Of a stretch of DNA of 64,000 bases, positions 12,677-24,235 are shown piece by piece. Positions within the stretch are counted from its first letter, which is position 1. Each line of letters opens with the position of its first letter. The notes under the pieces were generated by a model. That model was not told the DNA's origin. It did no database searches and saw only the letters and a list, made by a program, of their open reading frames with translations. The translations under genes and the position numbers were made by a program. The DNA lies in contig NC_044572.1 in NCBI RefSeq assembly GCF_901933205.1, forward strand, positions 76,381,465-76,445,464, given 5' to 3'. This DNA comes from Camarhynchus parvulus (taxonomy: Eukaryota; Chordata; Aves; Passeriformes; Thraupidae).

Positions 12677-12733
12677 TCAGTTCTGGATTGGCCACCACCT
12701 CCAAACACTCAATCTGGGCCAATCCAGAACTGA
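12677..12733. promoter_or_regulatory. Inverted CCAAT dyad in LTR A copy 1
   Basis: A perfect 17-bp inverted repeat (12677-12693 against 12717-12733) with a 23-nt loop. It places ATTGG at 12687-12691 and CCAAT at 12719-12723, spanning 37 bp. CCAAT boxes are NF-Y sites in many retroviral promoters. The dyad lies upstream of the poly(A) signal in the sense (minus) direction, where U3 promoter elements are expected. Confidence 0.6.
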
Positions 12734-12921
12734 CCTGCTGCATTCCACAGAAGCAGATAACCTATTGTTTATGTCTGGTTGCTGAACTTCTCAGCTTCAG
12801 CAGGAAAATCCTAAGAGAGGATTTTTCATAAAAGAAATGTCTGTGACAAGCAGCCCTACATCTTTCCCTCTGTCTCCAAAAAAAAAGCCCTGAACATGAT
12901 AAATTTGATTTATTTCATTGG

Positions 12922-13348
12922 TGCCATGGTTTAAGATTGGTGTTTCCACTGCAATGTTCCAAACCATGATCTGCTCGCACACTTTCCCCTTCTCCTCCTC
13001 CCTGTAGATGAATGGAGGACAGAACTGGAGGCACAAAAGGAAAAGATCTCAGATTGAGATAAGAATTATTTACTCATTATGATAAGTAATACTTAAGTGT
13101 AATACTTATGAGTAAGAGATAAGAAAAGGAACATTAACAGCAGCAATATGAATGACAGAGGGTACAAGAAAGAGGCAAATGATTCACACAGAAACACCCA
13201 GGAGTCCCCAGCTGCTCCCTCCACAACACTGCATCACCGAGAAGGGACCCATTGCCCCCACCACCATCATATGAAGTAAGGAAGTATAGAATAACCTCAG
13301 GGTCCTGGCTATGCAAAAACTAACTCCATCCTGCCTAGAACCAGGACA
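12922..13348 (-). mobile_element. Solo LTR, family E (ERVL-like), minus copy
   Basis: On the minus strand the element begins TGTCCTGGTTCTAGGCAGGA and ends TTAAACCATGGCA, giving TG...CA termini over about 427 bp. ATTG occurs immediately outside each end (12918-12921 and 13349-13352), a possible 4-bp target duplication. The region with TTCTTATCTCAATCTGAGATC and the phrase GCCTCCAGTTCT are shared with the plus-strand copy at 50352. It lies only 73 bp from LTR A copy 1. No internal viral genes are present. Confidence 0.75.
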
Positions 13349-13352
13349 ATTG

Positions 13353-14685
13353 TCCTATATTTATTTACCACAGATAAGGTAAGGAATTAAAAATGAAAAT
13401 CAGTATATACCTTTGTTTTCAATTCTATGAAATATTTCAGTGTACTATAGACAGCTGAGAAGTTATTTAAGTATTTATTCCAGAGATGTAAGTTATATTG
13501 GTCAGATGTGATTGTCCTACTGAAATCACCACTGATTTGTACACCATATGGAAAGATGTATCAGATTTTTTTAACATGTTTGAAATTGTACGTTTACCAA
13601 AATTTTTAAATTAATCTTTCACAAGCATTACAGATGTTTTGAACTCAAAACTTGACCAAAAAAAGGACAAAATTAAATCATCAAGAGAATACTTATAAAA
13701 TCTTATAATTAGAAAATAATTATTTAAAGCATTTATCAATCTCAAGCTGAAATTAGAAAGCCATACTAGTGTTTTAGACTTTCTTGGAAGTTACCTGATA
13801 ATATTTGTACAGGCCAAGAAAAATAGGCAAAATATTTTTAATGCCATTTTTATTTCAGTTTGAAGGAAAAACCTGAGCATCCTCCTTACCCTGCTAGGAG
13901 ATGTTTAGTGGGTTTGAAAGTCATTCTTAAAGACAGCAGTAACTTCTGCAGCTTAAATGTTTTTAGTCACCTTTAATGTTCATTAGGCTGTGTTAGGTGG
14001 CCTCTAATAGAAGTGATGTGGTGAATACTGTAATCAATGGCATATCAGGACTCCATCCAAAGGGTTCCTCTAGTGTTATACTTTTACACAAAACAAAGCA
14101 CAGTAGCATTTGAAACCATGAATGCTGTATGAATAATAGCACTATCACTAAGTTGTTTAAATTTAAAAAGACAAATTCATACCATAGAGATAAAGATGAA
14201 AACCTACTTACACTACTACATTGTAGCAATTTACTGACTAGAAAACTATGCTAATAATTCTCATTCTTCCCATACTTTAGTTAGAATATATGTGAGATGC
14301 TTTAGTATGAAATACTTTCAAACTTATGAGACAAATGCAGAATATGGTTTCTTTGCATTTATTTTATTTTATCTTTGCATTTTATTTTCTTAGCATTTAT
14401 AATTCCAATCTACTGGAGAAGAGTAGCTTTCTCACCTATATTCAGCCATTCGCTGTTGGTTTACAATAAACCAACAAACAAATCAGAGAACAAGGGCCTG
14501 CTATGACAAAGTCTTAACTGAAAGCAAGAAAACCTTTCCTCAAATTAGACTGTTTTCCAATGAAATGCTATATTCCATTACAAAATGTCTAAAAGCCTCC
14601 TTTTAAATGCTCAGTATGGAAAGTTTAAGTTTAGAAGAACTTATGCTAATGCTTGAACCTGCTGAAAATTACTGTTCAGACATGC
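13353..14685. other. No gene seen; small hairpin
   Basis: Unique AT-rich DNA. A perfect 10-bp inverted repeat with a 3-nt loop lies at 14454-14476 (TGTTGGTTTA / TAAACCAACA). Confidence 0.5.
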
Positions 14686-14689
14686 AGGT

Positions 14690-15320
14690 TGTAAGAGACT
14701 GAACAGGACCAACTCTCCCAGTCTGTCCTCACAAAAGAGATGCTCCAGTCCTTTAATTGTCTTTGTCACCTTCTGCTGGACCCACTCTAGGAAATCAATC
14801 TCTCTCTTGTCCTAAGGAGCCCAGAACTGCCCACAGTATTCTAAATGAGGCTTCACCAGGGCTGAGTAGAAGGACTGGATAACCCTTCTCAGTCTGCTGG
14901 CAATGCTCTTCCTAATCCTCCCCAGGATACTGTTGAGGTTCTTGGCCGCACTTCTGGCTCTTGGCACCCAGGTCCTTCTTTGCAGAGCTGCTTTCCTGCA
15001 GGTCAGCCCCAACCAGTCCTGGTGCATGGGGATATCCTTCACTAGGCGCAGGACCCTGCATTTTCATTTGCTGGATTCCAGATAATTCTCTGCCCACCCC
15101 TCTAGCCTGTCAAAGTCCTTCCGAAGTTATGCAGCTGTTTTCCACTCTACTTAAATATGTCATCCCTGAGGCACTATCACTGTGATTGAAGGGCTTAGTG
15201 TTGAGCAGCAGTGGGTCATTCTTAGAGATGGCTAGCATTGGCTCTGTGGGACATGGTGAAAGCTTCTATCATGTTCTTGCAGAAGTCACTCACATAGCCC
15301 CCTCCCTGGATACCAAAACC
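14690..15320 (-). pseudogene. CR1 LINE fragment, ORF2 C-terminal part
   Basis: Antisense CR1 of a different subfamily from the 10-kb copy. The minus-strand open frame 15042-14812 encodes a typical CR1 ORF2 C-terminal stretch, including [20 protein letters not shown] and [18 protein letters not shown]. Overlapping frames are shadows. There appears to be an internal deletion around 15130-15200, because the usual spacer between the ACCCTGCA block and the GTGTTGAGCAGCAG block is shortened. It lacks a clear CR1 3' tail and is 5'-truncated. It is non-functional. Confidence 0.88.
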
Positions 15321-18300
15321 TTGACACACAAATCCAATTGTGAAAAAATATGGGAAAAAATGTTACTTGAACTATTGCTTGAGTGCTGAAAATGAGGATC
15401 AGGTTCAGAAACTAGAGTATTTTTACTCTGAAGTTGTAATTGCTCTTTTTTTCAAAGGTGAAATCAATACTATTTGAGATGGAGATACAATATTGGCTAT
15501 TATAACTTGATTGAGTTTTGAGATTTTAAGAGACTGAATAATTTCTTTTGATTTCTGAGGCCTAGGTAGTTGCTGAACTAGTAGCTAAGTGTATGAGTGA
15601 CTGGGGCAGATATTTTGTGAATCTTTTAGGGCAATTTGTCCAGTTCTAAGTAACAATTAAGGTATAGAAATCTTGTGTGACTGGGTTAAGGGAATCTTAG
15701 ACTGGGATTTATCTGTAGCTTGGCTGAATATTTTTAAGCTTTTTAGTTCAGAATGTGCCTGAATTATCTGAAATAACTCCATAAACAGATGAAGACAGAG
15801 TTCCTTTTTCTTAGCATTACAAAGAATTTCTCTTTGATTGGTTCTGCATAGCACAGCCATTTTTTCACGGCATGACAGTGTTGCAACCTTTAAAGACAGT
15901 TCCCAACAATTGTATAGGTGTTTCAGGAGACTTTTTGATGTGTATTCCTGATATTTTAGGACATATTTGGAAGAATAGTATGAATTATACAGCAGCAAGA
16001 AAATATTACTGAAATGCTCCTATCCCAGATAAATGTTTTAGTTTTTTAGTTGCTTGTTTCTTGGAAGAGGTTGAAGAGTGTTGGGGGGGAAGTGAACCTG
16101 TATTCATAGGGTCAACTTCAGGCTTCTAACATGTTTGCTCCTTATCTCTCCTGGGAGCATGTGTTTCTGCTGACAACCTAAAATCATAGCCTTTATACCC
16201 TGAATGATATTCTAACATGACTTCACAATTAATATCTCCTCTCCGCTGAAAATAGATCAGCCACTGTAGTCTTTGCCTTCTCTCTAAAAGAAATATATTA
16301 GTAATTTTCCTCCTCTCATGCTTCTCTGTAACCGGGGTATTAAAAGGAGGACTGTCAATTCTGAATGCAAACCTTCCTAATAACAGAGTTTTTAACCCAT
16401 GTTACTATTCTTGTACATGGGAAAACTAAGTGAATTTGTTTGATGTTTTTACAGAATATAGACACCCTAATTTTTGCTTTAAAGAATATAGATTTCTACT
16501 TAATTAACTGCTATATATTTGATTTGCAGTAACTCAGAAGTGGGCACTTTGTTTCTCCTTTTAAGGTTAAAATCCAGATGCATTTTCAGAGGTGCTGCAG
16601 GATTGCAGCTCCTACTGAAACTGAAAGCAATTTTCATAATATCATGCTGGCACAGAAGCATGTGTTATTAAGATCACAGAATGGATGTTTTTGTTCAGAA
16701 ATAGCTTCTGTTTCCAAAGAAGGAAGAATTTGGAAGAGAGAAATTAAACTGTTATTTCTTTGTGTATTATTGTGCGGTGTCTCTTCCTAGCACAATAACA
16801 GTTCAGAAAGAAATGAAAAATTGCAGAGAGACAGTTTGCATTTCTAACTTTCCTGAGCTTTATAATTGATGCAATTATATATTTCTTTTCTAGGCTAAAT
16901 CATAAAAATTAAGTGAAATGTACTTCATAAAAACATTATTTTGCCATTCTGCCCGCGACAGGAGGGACCTACCTCTCTCCCAAAAGCTCCCAGTTCAAAT
17001 TACCCTCAGGAATTTGCATCATTAAAAATTCAGATATCTTCTGTGATTATTGGTTCAAGAGAACTAATCACTTTGGACAAATTTCTCTCTGACTTGAAAA
17101 CAAGTGTGTGCCCTTCATCTATTTTTACTACCAATGCCAAAATCCAGGAATCTTCAATTCAGCATAAGATACCCATGTGGGCAGTGGGAGCTAATAGAAA
17201 GAGTGGACCGTTACTGTATAACCTGCTGCCAACATCTTGTCTGTGCTCATCCTTCCTTCATCCACCTCACTCTCTTTGCTCTGTATAGACAATAACTAAG
17301 TAGCCCTCTGAAAATATATTTCCCTCCCTAAATGATCAGAACAACCACTCTCAATGGTAAAATTCCTTCAAATTTTTGATTTTATCACCAGCTGCTTTTT
17401 TGGAACATCTGTAAGATGGTGAGAAAGCCTTGTGAAGATATAAGCATCTATAATGCTGCAAAGAACCCAAGTGCTGTGGGAGATGTAACTTGTCCAGTGA
17501 TGTTGAATGAAACACCAATGAGGTGAAGCCTCAGAACAGCACTTACTAGGAGCAGAAGATACAAAAAGGACACTGCTTCTGTGGTAGTTCTCTAGCCTCC
17601 CCTCCTATTTTGATAGACAAGGAGATATGTCTAATTTTTGGTCATTAGAGACAGTATCATAATTATTCTTTAGATAGAGATTGTGTCTTTCTTTTACACT
17701 TTTATTTTTTCTCTACTACATAACTTACTAACTTTCAATTTTTTTTTTTATTCATGTTTCATTTCCTTTCTTCTATTATCCCAGCTTCTTTTTTTTTGCA
17801 ATCAGTTTTGTTTTAGCTTCAGTGGAAATAAACAGAGTAGGAAGTAAACTCTTTGAGACAATCACTGTCCTTTCTACTTGTGTAAAAAGCCTAGCACTTA
17901 TTGCGTGTTCTGTAACTTAGCAAGACTGATTTTATGGAAGTAGAAGTGAAAGGTAGGGTGAATTATATTAAGGAAGCAGTGGCAATCTTTCTTCATGCAC
18001 CATGACTGCATTACGTGACAAAAGTAAAAAATATGCTGCTACAAAGCTCTTCTTCCTCCTTTCCCCCTACTACTCTTACCACTGAAAATGGAACTGACAT
18101 TACAAATAGTATTTTGAATTATTATTATACCTACTTTAACCACTAGGACTACCTTCAGATATTAAATATTAATGTCTACTTAAAGATACAAGAAATTCTC
18201 AATGTTTTTGTAAATGTGACTCCCTCTTCTGTTCCAAATACATTAATGGAATATTAAAAATACATCATATTTAGACAATGATATTTAGCTAAGAATTTGG

Positions 18301-20573
18301 ATGAACATCAAAAAGAGTCCTTAATCTATCCACTTGATAATCAATAATCAAGCTTACATCAAAAAAATAAAACAGAATCTGAGTCTTGAAAATATTATTT
18401 CTGAATGTAATTAACAACATTGAGGTATGTTCAGCTGTAACGGATAGTAAAGATTGCTGTTTTTCAAGGCTAATCCAAAAATAGCCCCTTCCTCTGAAAT
18501 AAAATATACTAATCCTAATGTTATTGTCATTCAAAAAAGTTGAAAATCTGGAGCTTCAAATGAGTATTTTGAAATATTCATACCAATGCTCTCAAAGTCA
18601 ATACACATTTTTCTATTTGCTTCAATAATGTGCAAACTGGGCCCTAATTTTCTTTTAAGATGTTTTCAGGTAATAGAAAGAGCCTGAGAATTTCATGGGC
18701 TTGTAACTAACTTTATGGAACTAATACAATACACTGAACAGATGTTTTAGTATGATAGATTCTGTGTTATCATAATCTGTATTGCTTTCCTAATACTGAA
18801 TATAATGTACATCTATATTTACATGTGCTAAATAGCATCGTAAAGCTTTAAGAATAACTTGAAAGTGTGTACTGTTGCTGGATACAAGCCATCTCAGCAG
18901 CAACACCTTGTTGTTTTGCTCTCACACATTGTTCTATTTTTGACTTTCTTTCATAATCATCCTTCACATATGTAAAAATGAATGTGAATGATATCTTTCT
19001 GAGGGCTGCTGTTACATTTGGGTGCAATTAAATCTGTATAAGCAGTCTACTGTATTACTGCCCTAACAGCAAACAAAGTCTAACTTTATATAGTGTGCAG
19101 CTATATAAATCACACTGCATTATTTGGCCCTCCTCTGTAATAAACCAAAAAGCATAGTCTCTTTTATAGTTGTTCATTCATATTGTCTCATCTTCCAGAC
19201 AATATAATTTAAGCAGTTAGCAGGAAACCTTAGTGAAAAGAGCTGATGCATATATTGTCCCCTGGATTTTGAAACAGTAAATAAAGAAAGATGTTTTTGT
19301 GTAACCTACAGAGTTGTCCACATCTTCAGGAAACTTGCTACAGGCATGCAGAGAGAAGAACATTTATCCACGTTGGCCCCCAAGAAGACAGGAAGAACTT
19401 CCAGGCTGAATAACTACCTCTCATTACTGCTGTTCTTTGATTTATTCTGTCTTGAAGGACTTTGCAGATGCAATACAACAGTTATCTCTCCTCCTCCTCT
19501 ATGTAGGTTGCTCATGAGAAAATGAAGTTATGTTTCTGTTTACAGGTACATGGTTTTAATAAGAAGTGATTTCAAACTTGAGTGATATTTTTATTGGGTT
19601 TATGCAGAAAGCTTTTAGTAGCAAGAGACTGTAGAGATGGATGTTGTGGAAAGAGACAGCTACCCCTGTGTTGTACAGAGCCAATTCCATCTGGCTCCAA
19701 ATGACCAGACCTGCTGGTAGCCAAAGCTGAGGCCATCAGCAAGGCTGGTGGCATCGTGACCATAATATATATAAGAAAGGGTGAAAAACTCTGTGCAACA
19801 ATTGTGAGAGAGAGGAGTTTAGGTACTGTTTCAGAGTCTGTAATTTACTCTTGCTCCAGGATGTGTGCAAATCTCTATATCCTTTATTTGCCTAAGAAAA
19901 TACATTTCTGATGTTGAAATTTTTTGTAAAATTTTTAGCTTTCTTCAAATCAGATTTTACTTACAGGAATTGTGTCTTTTGTTACCTATGCAGCTATTTC
20001 CAAGTAGATTCTAATTGCCTTACTATTTCTCCTGAGAATATCTTGAATTTCACTCATTTCACTCAAGAATTAAAAAAGAAAATAGGGACTGAAGTTTTTG
20101 TTTAATCTTCTTGGAAGAGCAATGTTAAATTAATTTTATTGCTGTATAGACTGCACTTTACAAATTAAGAATATGATGTTTGCATGTGACTTTCTTTTCT
20201 CCATATGGCATGCTTGCTTTCTGGAATATTTTCAGAAAATGCTGAGATTTCAAGAGCAAATTATAATTACAATGAACCTTTCTATCCACATGAAAATTAT
20301 CCCTGCATAGAACATATGTAATTAACTACTATCATAGCAGTCTAACCAGGTCCATGAAAATCAAATTTCTGGAGTTTGCGGTTTTTATGATACCTTGAAA
20401 TGTCTCTGAAAATTTGCTCTTACTAGCTGGGATGATCCTGGAACTGTATTTCCTTTGACTGATGGTTCCACAAAGATTCTACACTGTTATAATTTTTCTT
20501 GTACTGCACCAATGTCACTAACTTTACTGGGAGGAGATCCATGTACCAAGAAGCTGTGGGAAAAATTTTCCAT
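15321..20573. other. Long unique stretch, no supported gene
   Basis: The longest open frames are 15998-15657 on the minus strand (113 codons) and 16941-17288 on the plus strand (115 codons, no ATG start). Neither resembles a family I recognise. The second begins next to an acceptor-like CGCGACAG at 16964, but the preceding pyrimidine tract is poor. No repeats beyond short A/T tracts. Confidence 0.45.
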
Positions 20574-20705
20574 TTCCTTCCTTCCTTCCTTCCTTCCTTC
20601 CTTCCTTCCTTCCTTCCTTCCTTCCTTCCTTCCTTCCTTCCTTCCTTCCTTCCTTCCTTCCTTCCTTCCTTCCTTCCTTCCTTCCTTCCTTCCTTCCTTC
20701 CTTCC
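20574..20705. repeat. (TTCC)33 microsatellite, uninterrupted
   Basis: 132 bp of pure TTCC repeat. One strand is all pyrimidine and the other all purine. It is open in frames on both strands (FLPS and EGRK repeats), which explains the apparent long ORFs at 20455-20751 and 20769-20524. Confidence 0.99.
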
Positions 20706-23700
20706 TCACACTTGTATTTTCTTTCATTATAAAACCTTGTTTTTTATATAATGAAATGCTTTTCCGCAATATCTAGCATTTAGCATGATTAACAAAGTTA
20801 AATACAAACCCAAGGAAACCCTGCCATAATGTTAGATAACTAACATCAAAAAGTAAAATAGGATTAGATTTAGGTTGTGTTTTAGTGAGCATTTCAGCCT
20901 GAAGCCAGAAATCACTCCTTTTGTCAGTACACACTGCAAAGACAAGTATGTGCACCTTATTTAGAATGGCCATCTATTCTCAAACAGCAACATGAATTTG
21001 AGTGCAGAAATGGAACTGAAGACAAATATAAACAGAGGATCCCAAACTGAGCAATGCTTTTGAAAGTCATGGAAGTGATTTTAAAATCAATTTGTTATTT
21101 GATCAAATTCCGCTTTAGGTTTTAGAAGATGGAACTGAAATGCTGAGACCGCTTGGTGAGATAAAGTCCTTGTAACAAAAGGTCCGCAGTTTGAAGCTAC
21201 ATTACTTTTTTCTTCAGAACATAAAAAAATAAGTCATATGGCTTTGACATGCAAGCTGTGCACCACACTGCTTTGACTGAGCCTGCTAAATAATTTGTGA
21301 TGACTACCTTTTTGAATTTCTCTGGTGGATTTGGGTTTTTTTTGATTTCTTTTTTATTTCATATTTGAAGTGCTTTATTGCAGCTTTAGTTATTCAAATA
21401 TGGGTTTCAGCCTGCTATGACAAATGGGTGAACACAGACCATTATTGCCATAGGAGCTTCCCTGGTAACAGAAGTGTGAATGTGAATCCTAGATGTGGGT
21501 GCTGGTCCTGCTTTTGGTGGTTGAGAATTCTCACATCTTATATTTGCTGAAGTGGGACAATTAACGAGATACATTAAAAATTCATTCTCCATCCTTTATA
21601 CAAGAGGAGGAGTCATGCTTGTCCTGTTAATATTGACTGGAGGCATAAATTCTCCAGGGCATTGAAGTCTTACTATATGTTCCCTGTCCAGTTTCCAGTT
21701 TCAGAGACCACCCTGGTCCCAGATATTATTTAGCTCTGTGCAGTTCTTTTCAGGAGTAAAACCACAGTGAAGATGGTGAGCAAAATATGGACAGAGCCAC
21801 AGCAGAGCAGAATGTAACTTGCTTAGTCAAGATGTAGGAAGAAATAAAGGGCCTGTTTAACCCAATTTCCTTCTCACTGCTGAACACATAGAAGATTAGG
21901 GTGAGGTATGTACATTGTAGAGTGCATTAATTGCATTCCTTTCTCTCTAGCAGAAGAGTCAAACAGTGACTTCATCTCTCCCTGCAGTAACTGAAGCTCT
22001 ACTCTCTGATTAATGTTTATGAGCTCAGAATTCTCTTTATGTTTGAAATGGCTTTTCCAGTTGCCAGGTGTGATTGAACTCTGATCAATAAACCAAACAA
22101 AGAGTTTATCAGGGATAGAGAGATAGATAGACAGATTAGACAGATTAATGACCTATGCGAATGTATAAGTTTAATTTCCTCAGAAAACCAAAGTTAAAGA
22201 ATGTCTACAGATATTTAAGGAGCATACTAACCAAGAGTTTTAGTAGTAGCATGAGCATTTGTTCATGTTAAGACAGTATGTGTGTCTGTAGAACAACCTA
22301 CTTGGCAAGGGCCATTAAATTTCTATGAAATGTTCTTCTGAGCTAGTATTATCCAGAGGACACAGAAAACATATGCAAAAAAGACAAAAAGGAAAAAGCC
22401 AAGTGCTTGGACAAATGGCAGGGCATGTGGGAAGGACTTGCCTTAAGGCTCTCACCTGAACATAGACTGAATTTACTAATGACTGTTTTGGAGTAGTACA
22501 ACAGCAGAATTAAATATTCAAAGCTTAAATTTTCAGAGAGAGAAATCACTAACTTCAGATGAAGTTGTTCTGTATTGGGGAAATCAGACTCTATGAACAT
22601 CCTTTACTTTTTTTGACACATTCTCATGTACAAATTAAATTAAAGAAAAATAGGTCCCCAGACCTCTTCCATGTTTTAACAGCTTTTCAAAAATAATTGT
22701 CACCATCTGACATCTTTAAAGATGTGCATGGATGTTAGATCAAAATGTTCATTGGAAGTTGGAAAATAATTTTGTCATCTTAATAGGCTGAAGGCTATTA
22801 GGCAGGTTGACTGAAGCTCAGCCATACTATTTACCTACTAGTATGTAAACGTAATTCCTCATTGGACAATCAAGTTGAAAAAGGAGGCAGACCTGCCTTT
22901 CTGTTTCAGTCAAAGAGGTCATACAATTAGGATAAAGTGTCTTGTTTAAAACCCTAACTTCATGCCTACCAGACTAAAGACTCCATTTGATATGGCTTGT
23001 CTAGGGACACAGACAAGGGCTCAAATGTGTCTTCTGTTGTTAGCAGTCTCCTACTGCATGATTGCAAAATGAGAGCGAAGACCACTGAATGTCTGTCCAC
23101 TGATGGCTAAACCTTGACTCTTCTAGAGCAAGAAACAGAGAATTACATAACCAAATGAGGTTGAGGGTTGAGAGAAACTATGCAAGTTGGCCTCAGTCCA
23201 GGACAATAGGTTTCACATCTGTACAGTCAGAGTAACTACGTCACTAGACAGATAAGATAATAATTCTATGTCTTTTCTTGGATAGGGTTAAACACTTGTC
23301 ATGGGTACTACAGCACTAGCAGCCCAGTGGGAATGCTGCTATCTGCTGAATTTCTACTTGAGTGTTTCCTAAATGGCTCTCATCTGAGCACTGAGTCAGC
23401 CTGTTGTCACATATTTTTTGAGATGTGAACTCACAGCTTGAGGTGACAGAGGTACAAGTTTAACAGTTGTGGTTAAGATGTTATTTCCATTTTAAGTGCT
23501 TAATTTCTGCAGCTTATATCTTTCCAAGCCATTTACTCTTAGAAGGAAATTTCTCACACAGGTGTCCAATCCAGAGGTGAAGTGGCTCAAAAGTTTGATA
23601 AGAATCTATTTGGTTGTTACTGAGATATCTGAATGTAGTAAGGCTAGAGGGGAGTGAGGAAGCACTTCCCTATATCAGATACTTGCTTTGTTTCTGGAAA

Positions 23701-23850
23701 TTATTAGCATAATTAATTTCCATGTTGACACATTTCAAGCTGTCACAAAGCTGTCACTTCTCTATCCAGTAATATTCACCCCATACACATTTTGTCTTAC
23801 CATTAGGCACATGTTTTGTGGTCTCATATTCCCCTTGTCTCTTTTTATAG
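20706..23850. other. No supported gene or mobile element
   Basis: Unique DNA with a short GATA/AGAC-rich patch near 22118-22146. Short open frames show no family features. Confidence 0.45.
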
Positions 23851-24235
23851 GGCTCCATTAGAAAGAACAGAGAATATCTACTTTGGTACAGTAGATGAAA
23901 ATAGGTTTAGAAACTACAAAGGTACTCTGGAAAAAAAAAAAAGAGCACCGGGAATATATTTTAGTCCATCCCTTAGAGAACGAGTAAAATCTATTTTGCA
24001 CTAAGCTTTGGCATTTTCTTGCATTTTTCCAGCTGAACATGAACCCAACACATTCTGGAGTCTCAAACCAAATTTCGAAAAGCCTCCAGGATTTTCCTTA
24101 AACTATTCTGAAACAAAAATGAATGTGCAAAATCTTATTTTTACTTCTAAATCTCCGAAAACAAGTTATTTTCCCAAAATTAGACACAGCAGACCAAATC
24201 CAAGTTTGAAAAAATTAATCATTTCCCAGGTTTGA
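23851..24235 (+). CDS. Candidate two-exon coding segment, product unknown
   Basis: The first exon (23851-23921, 71 bp) follows a pyrimidine-rich acceptor ending TTTTTATAG and stops at AAAG|GTACTC. The second (24033-24229) follows a strong acceptor CATTTTTCCAG and ends CCCAG|GTTTGA. If that last donor is unused, an in-frame TGA closes the frame at 24233-24235. The intron would be only 111 bp. The frames join exactly (phase 1) and give about 89 codons without a stop. They include ERTENIYFGTVDENRFRNYK, then a segment rich in Ser, Lys, Pro and Asn (for example NTFWSLKPNFEKPPGF). The first exon needs upstream exons because it starts mid-codon. I do not recognise the product. The composition resembles small basic disordered proteins, but this may be chance. 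Confidence 0.27.

Larger units (their letters stand above)
12454..12848 (-). mobile_element. Solo LTR, family A copy 1
   Basis: A 395-bp element bounded by TG and CA and flanked by a perfect 6-bp target duplication, AGCAGC at 12448-12453 and 12849-12854. A 6-bp duplication is typical of ERVK-type integrases. Read on the minus strand it begins TGTCACAGACATTTC, has inverted CCAAT boxes (12687-12723), a Watson-Crick hairpin at 12650-12676, an AT tract and an AATAAA signal (12525-12530), then a short U5. Two further copies in the window (30603 and 33332) share this layout. Open frames over it are spurious. Confidence 0.9.

Noticed and set aside
15657..15998. 113-codon minus-strand frame
   Set aside because: No ATG context, domain or splice evidence supporting it, and no recognised family.
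20455..20769. Open frames with FLPS and EGRK repeats on both strands
   Set aside because: Pure translation of the (TTCC)33 microsatellite.
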